In this document: positions 54,032-63,424 of the stretch, piece by piece | Layout: the number at the start of each line of letters is the position of its first letter | Position numbering within the stretch: position 1 is the stretch's first letter | Assembly (NCBI GenBank): GCA_017355425.1 | Contig: CP070233.1 | Coordinates: 3,327,501 to 3,391,500 of the forward strand | From: Dolichospermum sp. DET69 | GTDB taxonomy: Bacteria > Cyanobacteriota > Cyanobacteriia > Cyanobacteriales > Nostocaceae | Direction of reading: 5' to 3' | Length of the DNA stretch: 64,000 bases | Position numbers and translations under genes: made by a program | Notes under the pieces: generated by a model | The model's input: the letters and a program-made list of their open reading frames with translations, nothing else | Databases searched by the model: none | What the model was told of the DNA's origin: nothing

Positions 54032-54529
54032 ATGCAAACGCCGCAAGTAAAAAAAACGCAGTTACAAGAGAGTGACAATCTTTATGAAAGTGATTTTTAC
54101 GCTTGGACTCAACAACAGATTAATGTATTGCTTCATAAACAATGGAGTCAGATTGATGTTGTCAATTTGGTTGAGGAGATTGAATCTTTGGGAAGAAGAG
54201 AACGTCAAGAATTAAGAAATCGTCTTAGTATTTTACTTGGTCATTTATTGAAGTGGGAATATCAACCAAATAAACGTAGTCGAAGTTGGTTAGCAACTAT
54301 GAGAATTCAAAGACGGGATATTTTAAAGTTACTTAATGATAATCCTAGTCTAGGTTCTTATGTTGTAGAAGCAATTACAGAAGCATATCAAAATGGTAGA
54401 GATTTAGCAGTGAGTGAAACTAATTTACCTTTTGCAAGTTTTCCAGAACAGTGTTTATATTCATGGGAAGATGTGATGAATGAAAGTTTTTATCCTGGTT
54501 TACCGACAAGTGATGATTTAATCGGATAA
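54032..54529 (+). CDS. DUF29-family protein
   Basis: 165 residues from the ATG at 54032. YESDFYAWTQQQINVLLHKQ, QIDVVNLVEEIESLGRRERQ and LLGHLLKWEYQPNKRSRSW are the conserved DUF29 segments. The family is abundant in cyanobacteria and has no established function. Same strand as the GT2 gene. Confidence 0.9.
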   Translation: MQTPQVKKTQLQESDNLYESDFYAWTQQQINVLLHKQWSQIDVVNLVEEIESLGRRERQELRNRLSILLGHLLKWEYQPNKRSRSWLATMRIQRRDILKLLNDNPSLGSYVVEAITEAYQNGRDLAVSETNLPFASFPEQCLYSWEDVMNESFYPGLPTSDDLIG

Positions 54530-54550
54530 TAACGATTTCAGGAAGTATGA

Positions 54551-55921
54551 TTATTGATGATATATTATTAGATAATCTCTAAAAACGGATGAGAGATTAA
54601 ATAATTTTTCATCATTTTCTAATTTAGTTAATAAGAATCTTCTCGTTAATGATTGTAACCCGTTTATTATATCTATTGATGAGAGGGATAATAATTTTTT
54701 TATGTCATCTCTGGATATAGGTTTATCTTGTTGACTGATTTTTAATAATATCTCTTTTTCAATTTTAGATAATCTCATCCATATTGAATCAAACAAAGAT
54801 TTGAAGTCTGCTGTTAATATCAAACTATTTTCTTTAAGAAGTTCTGATACTTCTCCCTGAAATACATCTTTAATTAAAATACTAATATACTGTAAATATC
54901 GAGGATGACTTTCATATAATTTAATTAAGTCTAACCAAGCTTCTTCATTTTTTAATCCTTGATTTTTTAATATCTCTGTAGCTGCATTATTTAATCCTGA
55001 TAGTTCTAAAGAATGAATTGGGTAAAGTTCACTATCTAAAGAAATCATTTCTTGGCATTTTTCTTGACTAATTAAAATCACATTACTTTGATGTTGAGTT
55101 TCTATAATCATTGTGAAAAAGTTTTGATAATCTTGATATTCACTTTGATATTTTCCAGCAAATTGACCACTAACAAAGATATTATGAACATCATCAAGGA
55201 TGATTAAACATTTTTTCTCATTAAGAATATTGAACAACTGCTTTAATTTATTATTCATATTTTCTTGAGCTTCTTGTTTACAAATATTCAATAAATCATC
55301 AATTAATAAATTTAAGGATTTAGGATATTTTAGACTTCTCCAAATCATTACTTCAAATTTATCTAAGTGTAAATCAACAAATTTTTTCACAAGCGTAGTT
55401 TTACCAATTCCAGATAATCCTAAAATTGAGATTAAATGAATATTTTGATTAAATATCCAGTTAGAAATGGTTTTAAGTTCAGTTTCTCTATTATAAAATT
55501 TGATTATTTGAGGTGCTAAAGTTAAATCATATTCAGATTTGTTAGAGTTATCAATATTATTATTTTGTTGTTTTTCTTTTTGATGTTTGGGACACCAATT
55601 AATATTATTATTTTTAATATTATTTTCAAAATTAAGAATTTTAGAAATTTGAGAAATTTTAGAGTTTGTAACTCTTTCTATAGTCCAACAAAAATTAGAT
55701 TTATTAATATCTTCTCCTAACTGTTCAGATAAAATTTTAAATAATTGCCTACTTTCATCACCAATATAACCTTCATCATAATCATAAATATCTGCAATTT
55801 GCCTATACGTTTTACCTCTAAATATCTCTTCAATAATCTTTTTTTGTAAATCATCTAAATGTTTCTCTGTCTGAGTAAATACTAAACCATCTACAAATTG
55901 TAAAATTTCTGTAACATTCAT
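54551..55921 (-). CDS. STAND (NB-ARC) NTPase with N-terminal HTH-like domain
   Basis: 456 residues. Residues 1-90 are the cyanobacterial vMAP-N-like HTH module (EKHLDDLQKKIIEEIFRGKT, YRQIADIYDYDEGYIGDESR). After a linker of Asn-rich sequence, FYNRETELKTISNWI precedes Walker A GLSGIGKTT (168-176) and Walker B KKCLIILDDVHNI. SHPRYLQYISILIKDVFQGE corresponds to the NB-ARC GxP region, and a winged helix ends the protein. No sensor repeats follow, as in the STAND gene at 19228-20526. It is divergent from the methyltransferase gene; a defence role is plausible but unproven. Confidence 0.8.
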   Translation of the reverse strand: MNVTEILQFVDGLVFTQTEKHLDDLQKKIIEEIFRGKTYRQIADIYDYDEGYIGDESRQLFKILSEQLGEDINKSNFCWTIERVTNSKISQISKILNFENNIKNNNINWCPKHQKEKQQNNNIDNSNKSEYDLTLAPQIIKFYNRETELKTISNWIFNQNIHLISILGLSGIGKTTLVKKFVDLHLDKFEVMIWRSLKYPKSLNLLIDDLLNICKQEAQENMNNKLKQLFNILNEKKCLIILDDVHNIFVSGQFAGKYQSEYQDYQNFFTMIIETQHQSNVILISQEKCQEMISLDSELYPIHSLELSGLNNAATEILKNQGLKNEEAWLDLIKLYESHPRYLQYISILIKDVFQGEVSELLKENSLILTADFKSLFDSIWMRLSKIEKEILLKISQQDKPISRDDIKKLLSLSSIDIINGLQSLTRRFLLTKLENDEKLFNLSSVFRDYLIIYHQ

Positions 55922-56118
55922 AAAAGCTAGATGAGTTAATAGTTTTAGCCATTATAACTCATTGTGTTTCCAGATAATCAGGTGTTTTCAGGTATTTTAT
56001 TAATATTTCTTAATTAAGCATCAGGTAATATCACAGATTTTCTGGTATTACAAAAAAGCAATTTAGTATAAAAATAATTAATCAAGGTGCATTAAAACAA
56101 AATTATTTGACAGAAACA

Positions 56119-57633
56119 ATGGTTAATCAACTTTATTATGGAGACAATTTAGAAGTTTTAAGACGTTATATTAGAGATGAGTCCGTTGACTTATGTTATA
56201 TTGATCCTCCTTTTAATTCTAAACGCAATTATAATCAAATTTATAATAATGTTGGTTCAGAAGATAAAGCGCAAGCGCAAGCATTTATTGATACTTGGGA
56301 ATGGGATGATCACGCTATTCATGGACTAGATGAAATTCTGACTAATTATCATGGTTTATTTACTCAACAATGTATTGCTTTGATTGCAGGTTTAAGCAAT
56401 GTTTTAGGAAAAGGAAGTTTACTTGCTTATTTAGTAAGTATGACTTTAAGAATAACAGAAATTCATCGAGTTTTAAAACCTACTGGTAGTTTTTATCTAC
56501 ATTGTGATCCTACTGCAAGTCATTATTTAAAGTTAATCTTAGATGCTGTTTTTTCTTCTCAGGGTGGAGAGTTTCAAAATGAAATAATTTGGTGTTACTC
56601 CATTGGTGGTAAAAGTAAAAAAAGATTTGCTAGAAAACATGATGTAATTTTGTTTTATACTAAAAGCAGTAAAGATATACATACCTTTAATCATAAAGGA
56701 GCCTCCATTGCTAGAAAACCTAATTCTCATATGAAAGTAGGAACAGATGAAGACGGCCGTCAATATCAAGAAAAAAAAGATAAAAAAACAGGAAAAATTT
56801 ATAGATATTATTTAGATCAGGGTAAAATAGCAGAAGATTATTGGACAGATATTGAAACTCTTAATAGAGAAGAAAAAGAACGTTTAGGTTATCCCACACA
56901 GAAACCAGAGGCATTATTAGAAAGAATAATTAAAGCAAGTTCTAATGAAAATGATATAGTATTAGATGCCTATTGTGGATGTGGTACAACCGTTGTAGTT
57001 TGCCAAAAATTAGAGCGACAATGGATAGGAATTGATATTACTTATCAAAGTATTAGTTTAGTCTTAAAAAGATTAGAAGATAGCTTTGGTAAAGAGGTTT
57101 TAGAAACTATTAAACTTCATGGTATTCCTAAAGATATAGAAAGTGCAACAGCATTAGCAAATAAAGCAGATGATCGCACTCGTAAAGAATTTGAAAAATG
57201 GGCAATTTTGACTTATACTAATAACAGAGCCGTAATTAATGCTAAAAAAGGTGCAGATAAAGGTGTAGATGGAATTGTTTATTTTCAAGGTGATAAAAAT
57301 GAACCAGAAAAAGTAATCTTTCAAGTAAAATCTGGTAAAGTCAAATCGGGAGATATTCGGGATTTATTAGGAACAATGACCATAGAAAACGCTAGTATAG
57401 CCATATTTATAACTTTAGAAAATCCTACTAAAGAGATGTTAAAAACTGCTAAATCTGCTGGTTTTTATCAGAGTAAATATATGAGTCATAGTTGTGATAA
57501 AATTCAGATTGTTACAGTTGAAGATATCATTGAAAATAAACAAAAATTAAATATTCGTTTAAGTTATGAAGTTGTTAAAAGTGCTGAAAAACAAAAAGAA
57601 GTGAAAGTTAATCAAATAGAGTTAGATATTTAA
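56119..57633 (+). CDS. Adenine DNA methyltransferase fused to an Mrr-like nuclease domain
   Basis: 504 residues from the ATG at 56119 (a TTG lies 12 bases upstream). The first two thirds are an N6-adenine/N4-cytosine methyltransferase of the beta class: catalytic DPPFNSKRNY near residue 30 precedes the AdoMet motif region LDAYCGCGTT (about 283-292). The C-terminal about 130 residues resemble an Mrr-type restriction domain: KGADKGVDGIVYF then VIFQVKSGKVKSGDIRDL (Asp ... QxK active-site pattern). This would be a single-chain restriction-modification enzyme. Recognition sequence unknown. The 3' end is part of a tandem duplication. Confidence 0.83.
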   Translation: MVNQLYYGDNLEVLRRYIRDESVDLCYIDPPFNSKRNYNQIYNNVGSEDKAQAQAFIDTWEWDDHAIHGLDEILTNYHGLFTQQCIALIAGLSNVLGKGSLLAYLVSMTLRITEIHRVLKPTGSFYLHCDPTASHYLKLILDAVFSSQGGEFQNEIIWCYSIGGKSKKRFARKHDVILFYTKSSKDIHTFNHKGASIARKPNSHMKVGTDEDGRQYQEKKDKKTGKIYRYYLDQGKIAEDYWTDIETLNREEKERLGYPTQKPEALLERIIKASSNENDIVLDAYCGCGTTVVVCQKLERQWIGIDITYQSISLVLKRLEDSFGKEVLETIKLHGIPKDIESATALANKADDRTRKEFEKWAILTYTNNRAVINAKKGADKGVDGIVYFQGDKNEPEKVIFQVKSGKVKSGDIRDLLGTMTIENASIAIFITLENPTKEMLKTAKSAGFYQSKYMSHSCDKIQIVTVEDIIENKQKLNIRLSYEVVKSAEKQKEVKVNQIELDI

Positions 57634-57993
57634 TCACTACTAAGCAGGTTAGCTTGACGGAATGAAACCCAGCATTTAACTTAATTTGCTTCTTAACCCA
57701 CGAAGGTGGGTTTTGTCTGTGTAGCCGGTTTTTATCAGAGTAAATATATGAGTCATAGTTGTGATAAAATTCAGATTGTTACAGTTGAAGATATCATTGA
57801 AAATAAATAAAAATTAAATATTCGTTTAAGTTATGAAGTTGTTAAAAGTGCTGAAAAACAAAAAGAAGTGAGAGTTAATCAAATAGAGTTAGATATTTAA
57901 TCACTACTAAGCAGGTTAGCTTGACGGAATGAAACCCAGCATTTAACTTAATTTGCTTCTTAACCCACGAAGGTGGGTTTTGTCTGTGTAGCC
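57460..57993. repeat. 267-bp tandem duplication of the methyltransferase gene end
   Basis: Copy 1 is 57460-57726 and copy 2 is 57727-57993. They start GGTTTTTATCAGAGTAAATA and end TTTTGTCTGTGTAGCC, and differ at only two readable positions; one creates a stop (CAA to TAA) in copy 2. Each copy holds the last 58 codons of the gene plus the downstream AACCCACGAAGGTGGGTT hairpin. Confidence 0.9.
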
Positions 57994-58215
57994 GCGACTT
58001 CCAGTCGCCAGGGGAGGTAACTGGGAAGATATGCCTTGATCTTTTCCTGCAACATAATCTTGCCATGCAGTAGAACTTAAATCTAATAATTCACTTTCGA
58101 TATCATCATCATTGATAACATCACCAAGCAATTGCTTCAAATCATCCAATAAACGTAGTTTTTCATGCAAACTAAAACTTTGTATTTCTGCCAGTACATC
58201 ATTATAGGTCTTCAT
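57943..58215 (-). pseudogene. Antitoxin-like gene with replaced C-terminus
   Basis: 90 residues. The N-terminus YNDVLAEIQSFSLHEKLRLL and the acidic middle through AWQDYVAGKDQGISSQ match a cyanobacterial family of small antitoxin-like proteins. After GISSQ the sequence is supplied by the repeat copy (ATGSRGYTDKTHLRGLRSKL), replacing the expected ELK...LL tail. No toxin gene is adjacent. Probably non-functional. Confidence 0.55.
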
Positions 58216-58321
58216 TATTTTAAATAAAAATAAATACTTACTTTATATTTTATCATATTTTTTAAATAGTGATTTCCTAGCCTCAACCACAGATTTATTC
58301 ATACAGCACTTCCCGGTATTA

Positions 58322-58390
58322 TGAAGTGCAATTATCTTTCAACAGTTTACACTTTAATTCCTGAGAAGATATGCCTTGATCTTTTTATAC
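58322..58390 (-). pseudogene. 3' fragment of an antitoxin-like gene
   Basis: On the minus strand it reads KDQGISSQELKCKLLKDNCT then stop, the tail missing from the gene at 57943-58215. It is not attached to any 5' part. Confidence 0.5.
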
Positions 58391-58515
58391 TTCAAATTGA
58401 AGTGCAGAATGTGGGCTATAAATATTCCCGATTCCTCATTCCTTATTCAGAATTATCTAAATTATTATTAATCATAGATTCACTCATAAATTGTTCAATA
58501 CTTTCAGGAAAATTT

Positions 58516-58839
58516 CTATTCCTCAATTTCTACATCTGCTACTAAATCATCTATTTCTTCGCTCATTTCCTGAGTGTACATCACCAATTTATCAGGATTT
58601 TTAATAGCATCTTTCATTAAAAAATCTAAAAATAAACTTAACATCAGATATTCATCTTCATCATGATTATCAATATTATCTGCTTCTAATTTTACTAATA
58701 GTGTGTTATCTGATAACATTTGTACATAACCTGAAGCATTGGCTAAATGAGGATAATCTTTAAAAAAAGAACGCGGAAAACGAAAACCGTCTTGATTTCC
58801 AATTTTTGCAGGATTAATAGGATAGATTTTATCAGCCAT
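58516..58839 (-). CDS. Small acidic protein, possible AbrB/PrlF-like antitoxin
   Basis: 107 residues. The N-terminus KIYPINPAKIGNQDGFRFPR resembles the swapped-hairpin DNA-binding fold of AbrB-type antitoxins, and the C-terminal half is acidic (EEIDDLVADVEIEE). No toxin gene lies next to it. It is between fragments of the other antitoxin-like gene. The family call is tentative. Confidence 0.55.
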   Translation of the reverse strand: MADKIYPINPAKIGNQDGFRFPRSFFKDYPHLANASGYVQMLSDNTLLVKLEADNIDNHDEDEYLMLSLFLDFLMKDAIKNPDKLVMYTQEMSEEIDDLVADVEIEE

Positions 58840-58984
58840 AATGTTTGTATGTTACTGGTTTTTCCCAAGTTCTTCCCAGATATATAGTTTTATTATAACA
58901 TAAGTTATAACTTATGTTATTGTTTTTAACAATTACATTCTGTAAATCCTGTAATTCGACACTTCGATGAGTGTGACATAAACG

Positions 58985-59053
58985 TAGTTTTCCATTCAAA
59001 CTAAAACTTTGTATTTCTGCCAGTACATCGTTATAGGTCTGCATTGTTCTCAA
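58985..59053 (-). pseudogene. 5' fragment of a second antitoxin-like gene
   Basis: The frame reads MQTYNDVLAEIQSFSLNGKL and then diverges. The 5' end and about 75 bases upstream nearly repeat those of the gene at 57943-58215 (shared TTTCCTAGCC and CAGATTTATTCATA), an about 140-bp direct repeat spaced 0.83 kb. The gene is truncated. Confidence 0.5.
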
Positions 59054-59474
59054 TAAAAATACTCATTTTACGTATTATCACATTTTCTAAATAGTGATTT
59101 CCTAGCCTAAAAATACAGATTTATTCATATTTCTAATTTTTTAATGATAATTAACTTAAGTTAAGAAAAATTAACATAGATTACAAATGATAACTAACAT
59201 CATATTTTATTAATTTTATCCGGCAAAATTAGCAGTATGCTTGATCATAGGCAACCTGGTGTAAATTTATTTAATTAGGCGTAAAGAAACTTAATATGCA
59301 TCACTTTTTTTGCTCGTTAGTATTAGTTTAACTGCTAATTAGTTGATTTATGCCTAAATACTTAACTTAGTTGTTCACCACTCCAGAAACAACATTCTGA
59401 TAGCTTGCGTGGTGCAGCCATGGCTCAATACTAGCAGCAAAAACTACAAAAACCTTCACGACAAAGACCTAAAA
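59054..59474. promoter_or_regulatory. Gene-free region upstream of the universal stress protein gene
   Basis: 420 AT-rich bases. It holds the rest of the 140-bp direct repeat (to about 59132) and a palindrome TTAACTTAAGTTAA near 59151. No gene is seen; the promoter of the stress protein gene is expected here. Confidence 0.35.
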
Positions 59475-60326
59475 ATGATCCAAAAAATTTTGCTGGCTGT
59501 CTCTGGTTTGGGACACGCAGAAGAAATGCTCAAGAACTTGAAAGAACTGCCTTCATTTAGCGGTGCAAAAGTCACTGTTCTCCACGTTGTCACTCCACAA
59601 AGCACTTCTGCTGTGATGACGGATAAATGGGAAGAAGGTGGCAAGATTCTCGCTAATGCTATTCAGAATTTAGACTTAGATCCTAGCCAAGTTTCTTCGA
59701 TTTTGCGTCAAGGTGATCCCAAAGATGTAGTTTGTCAAGTAGCTGACGAAATGGGAGCTGACTTGATTATCATGGGTTCACGCGGATTGAAGCGCCTACA
59801 ATCAATTTTATCCAATTCTGTCAGTCAGTACGTTTTCCAATTGTCTTCCCGTCCCATGTTGCTAGTGAAAGATGACATTTATGTCAAAAACATTAAGCGC
59901 ATTATGGTAGCAATGGATAATTCTGAGTCTGCTAAAAACTGCTTAAATTTAGCTTTGTTCTTACTCCGGGGTCTTAACGGTGGACAATTAGTTTTAGCTA
60001 ATGTCAACACGGATTTAGGTGGTAAATTATCGGGGGTTACTGATCTTAAACCAGAAAGAACTTCTGTGTTGGGAATGGCTATAGCAGAAGCCCAAAGGCA
60101 ATCTGTAGCGGTGCGTTGTGTTGCCAGCAGTGGTAAACCTGGTGAAGAAATCTGTCGTTTGGCAAGTGAGTTGAATATAGACTTATTATTGATTGGTTCT
60201 CCGGACCGTCGCCCATCTATTGCGAAGAATTTTGTTGATTTAGATCGGCTAATAGGTTCGTCTCTATCTGACTATGTTCGGGTTAATGCTACTTGTCCAG
60301 TTCTTTTGTCACGAACGATTGCTTAA
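59475..60326 (+). CDS. Tandem-domain universal stress protein
   Basis: 283 residues from the ATG at 59475 (the ORF extends 66 bases upstream, but IQKILLAVSGLGHAEEMLKN is the natural start). Two UspA domains: residues 1-135 with ADLIIMGSRGLKRLQSILSN then SVSQYVFQLSSRPMLLVK, and 140-283 with IKRIMVAMDNSESAKNCLNL and IDLLLIGSPDRRPS. The first has the G-x-x-G ATP-binding pattern. Role in stress survival is by family. Confidence 0.9.
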   Translation: MIQKILLAVSGLGHAEEMLKNLKELPSFSGAKVTVLHVVTPQSTSAVMTDKWEEGGKILANAIQNLDLDPSQVSSILRQGDPKDVVCQVADEMGADLIIMGSRGLKRLQSILSNSVSQYVFQLSSRPMLLVKDDIYVKNIKRIMVAMDNSESAKNCLNLALFLLRGLNGGQLVLANVNTDLGGKLSGVTDLKPERTSVLGMAIAEAQRQSVAVRCVASSGKPGEEICRLASELNIDLLLIGSPDRRPSIAKNFVDLDRLIGSSLSDYVRVNATCPVLLSRTIA

Positions 60327-60392
60327 TTTAATCAGAGGACTCCACAAAAAAGATGAACTGCTTGCAGCAGCGCTAGTTCTACGTTATCCAAT

Positions 60393-60455
60393 CTTGTGGG
60401 ATGGGCATCCTGCCCGTCCTGATATTATTAGCAGGCAAGATGCCTGCACCACAAG
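60393..60455. repeat. Small palindromic dispersed repeat with CTTGTGG/CCACAAG ends
   Basis: The outer arms CTTGTGG and CCACAAG pair, and GGGCATCCTGCCCG and CAGGCAAGATGCCTG are inner palindromes. Same class as those at 588-613 and 2184-2236. Confidence 0.6.
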
Positions 60456-60492
60456 AAATTTTGGGATATTTTTTATTTGGAAGTCTCTAAAC

Positions 60493-60528
60493 AAAAACCC
60501 CCTAAACTAATATAGTGCGGGGGTTTTT
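60493..60528. terminator. Bidirectional rho-independent terminator
   Basis: AAAAACCCCC and GGGGGTTTTT form a 10-bp stem with U-tracts on both strands. It sits between the convergent universal stress protein and psbM genes. Confidence 0.75.
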
Positions 60529-60545
60529 ATTTTATAGTCCAATTA

Positions 60546-60662
60546 TTAACTATCTTTTCCACCTTCACGGCTGGCAGTTTGGATGTAAAGCATGATTAAA
60601 AATACGGCAGGTACTAGTACGAACAAAATGCTCGCTACGAAACCCAGTTCATTAACTTGCAT
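60546..60662 (-). CDS. psbM: Photosystem II reaction centre protein M
   Basis: A 38-residue single-span thylakoid membrane protein: [20 protein letters not shown] then [18 protein letters not shown]. It matches PsbM, at the dimer interface of photosystem II. It is too short for many gene callers. It lies 118 bases downstream of the ferredoxin gene on the same strand. Confidence 0.95.
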   Translation of the reverse strand: MQVNELGFVASILFVLVPAVFLIMLYIQTASREGGKDS

Positions 60663-60779
60663 AGCAAGATAGCCTTTTGTGTAATTTGCAGTCAACTATT
60701 CTAGAATAGCATCATAGGTGACAGAATGAAGCCAAATATTTTTGGCTGGTAAATGCTAATTTTGAGTTGACAGCAAAAT

Positions 60780-61076
60780 TTAAGGTTTGGTGATAACCGT
60801 AACGGGTCCATTAACTAAGGTTTGACAAGCTAGACGCAAGTTATCAGGCTTGTTTTTGAATTTGCGGTTTTCTAAATCTGTCCGCGGAGAAAGGTTTTCT
60901 AGTCCCTCGGTAATTTGGACAACGCAAGTAGTACATTGTCCTGAACCACCGCAATTGGTCACTTTGGCGAGAAATTTATAGATATCAATCCCATTTTCTA
61001 CAGCTTTGAGTCGAAGATTAGCGCCGTCTGCGGCAACTATTTCTTTATTCTCTTTCACAAATTTGATATTTCCCAT
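60780..61076 (-). CDS. [2Fe-2S] ferredoxin, adrenodoxin/bacterial-type-like
   Basis: 98 residues. The cluster ligands occur in [12 protein letters not shown] (the Cx5Cx2C pattern) and in [10 protein letters not shown]. It differs from petF in having no acidic C-terminus and a basic segment ([12 protein letters not shown]). This ferredoxin is usually found beside psbM/psbK in cyanobacteria. Its electron partners are not established here. Confidence 0.87.
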   Translation of the reverse strand: MGNIKFVKENKEIVAADGANLRLKAVENGIDIYKFLAKVTNCGGSGQCTTCVVQITEGLENLSPRTDLENRKFKNKPDNLRLACQTLVNGPVTVITKP

Positions 61077-61162
61077 CGGAGATTCCTGGTAATTGAGGAT
61101 GTGATTGGATTAATTATATGGATTTATTGCAAAATATTAAGAAATATTAATTTTACAAAAAA

Positions 61163-61188
61163 ATGGGACAGGTTACATAAACCTGTCC
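61163..61188 (-). terminator. Rho-independent terminator after psbK
   Basis: Read on the minus strand, GGACAGGT and ACCTGTCC form a stem followed by ATTTTTTTG. It is 22 bases beyond the psbK stop. Confidence 0.7.
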
Positions 61189-61209
61189 AAAGAATTGGAA
61201 ATTGGTAAT

Positions 61210-61347
61210 TTATCTGAAACCCACTGCTGCTTGCCAAACAAATGCAAGTAACAAAAAGAAGACGGGAATAACAGGTAATACATCTACCAAGGGGTTGAAG
61301 ATTTGGTAAGCTTCAGGCAGTTTCGCTAGTAATAGTGCTGCTTCCAT
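61210..61347 (-). CDS. psbK: Photosystem II reaction centre protein K
   Basis: A 45-residue membrane protein: [20 protein letters not shown] then [25 protein letters not shown]. It matches PsbK, with the short propeptide before KLPEAY. It is a photosystem II subunit near CP43. It lies between tgt and the ferredoxin gene on the same strand, a common cyanobacterial arrangement. Confidence 0.96.
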   Translation of the reverse strand: MEAALLLAKLPEAYQIFNPLVDVLPVIPVFFLLLAFVWQAAVGFR

Positions 61348-61484
61348 GTTTGTTTAAATCCACCTAATAATCAAATACAGCTTTTATATGCGATATCTAT
61401 TTTAACATGATTAGGTCACTCAATTTTAGATTTTAGATTTTGGATTGATTACAAAGATTAATGCGGGGTTTGTCCCCTGAATGA

Positions 61485-62639
<1,155 letters not shown>

Positions 62640-62760
62640 CTAAATTTATCCACCAACTTAACATTTTCTTGGCTACTTAGGGCAGTTCGTGGGGGTTTTT
62701 GTCTTGTGAGGGTGTCACCCTGCAATCCACTATTGCCCCAGAGAAGATATGATTTTGTTG

Positions 62761-63213
62761 TTAGAAGGAATCACAGGGGTCGTCATCAATTTCCGCATCC
62801 CATCTAGCTGCTAGGACTTGATCCATCATCGCTTCGATAACCGTGACGTTAAATTGGCGATTGCGTCGTTCTTGCAAAGGTGTGGTCAGGGGAATTAAAC
62901 GTAAACACATTTGCTCTTGGATCAAGTCGAAGTAGGTTTCTTGCTGTGGAGATTGTTTTAATTCCAGATAATCAAAACTATCCACGTTGAGATATAGTGC
63001 ATTGTTGGTGACTAAGGTAGACCGTTGGGAATTGGCAAATATTTCCATTATATCTCCGTCCCCCTCGCTCAGTAGCTTGTGGTCTTGGGTGTAGATATAG
63101 TGGACTCTACCTAAATCATGCAGCAATCGGTGAATATCAAGTTTGTTAACAACTATGCCCATGTTGACTATACACGGGGCTGGTATTTTTGTGTGGGGTA
63201 GATGATGACTCAT
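62761..63213 (-). CDS. Conserved hypothetical protein
   Basis: About 150 residues from the ATG at 63213; another ATG at 63162 (GIVVNKLDIHRLLHDLGRVH) is equally plausible. Conserved-looking stretches are LLSEGDGDIMEIFANSQRST and NALYLNVDSFDYLELKQSPQ. The pattern resembles a small cyanobacteria-specific protein family, but I do not know its function. Read away from cobS. Confidence 0.6.
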   Translation of the reverse strand: MSHHLPHTKIPAPCIVNMGIVVNKLDIHRLLHDLGRVHYIYTQDHKLLSEGDGDIMEIFANSQRSTLVTNNALYLNVDSFDYLELKQSPQQETYFDLIQEQMCLRLIPLTTPLQERRNRQFNVTVIEAMMDQVLAARWDAEIDDDPCDSF

Positions 63214-63424
63214 AGAGAAATAGCGGTTTATGGAGGGTGAGTGACAACGCAGCCAGACTATCAATGAGATGGATTCTTAATTTCCTATAGTTCCAAAATA
63301 TCAAGTTTGGGAGGCAATCGGCTCATCTTTGGAGGTAGATTGTCAGTCTGAGAGTAATTTATGATGAGAACATTTATATTCATGAATACTGGAAGTATTT
63401 GGTTAATTGAACTCTTTATCAAGT

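Noticed and set aside
58321-58545. A 74-codon plus-strand frame
   Set aside because: It reads through the antitoxin-gene fragment on the other strand and has no recognisable features.
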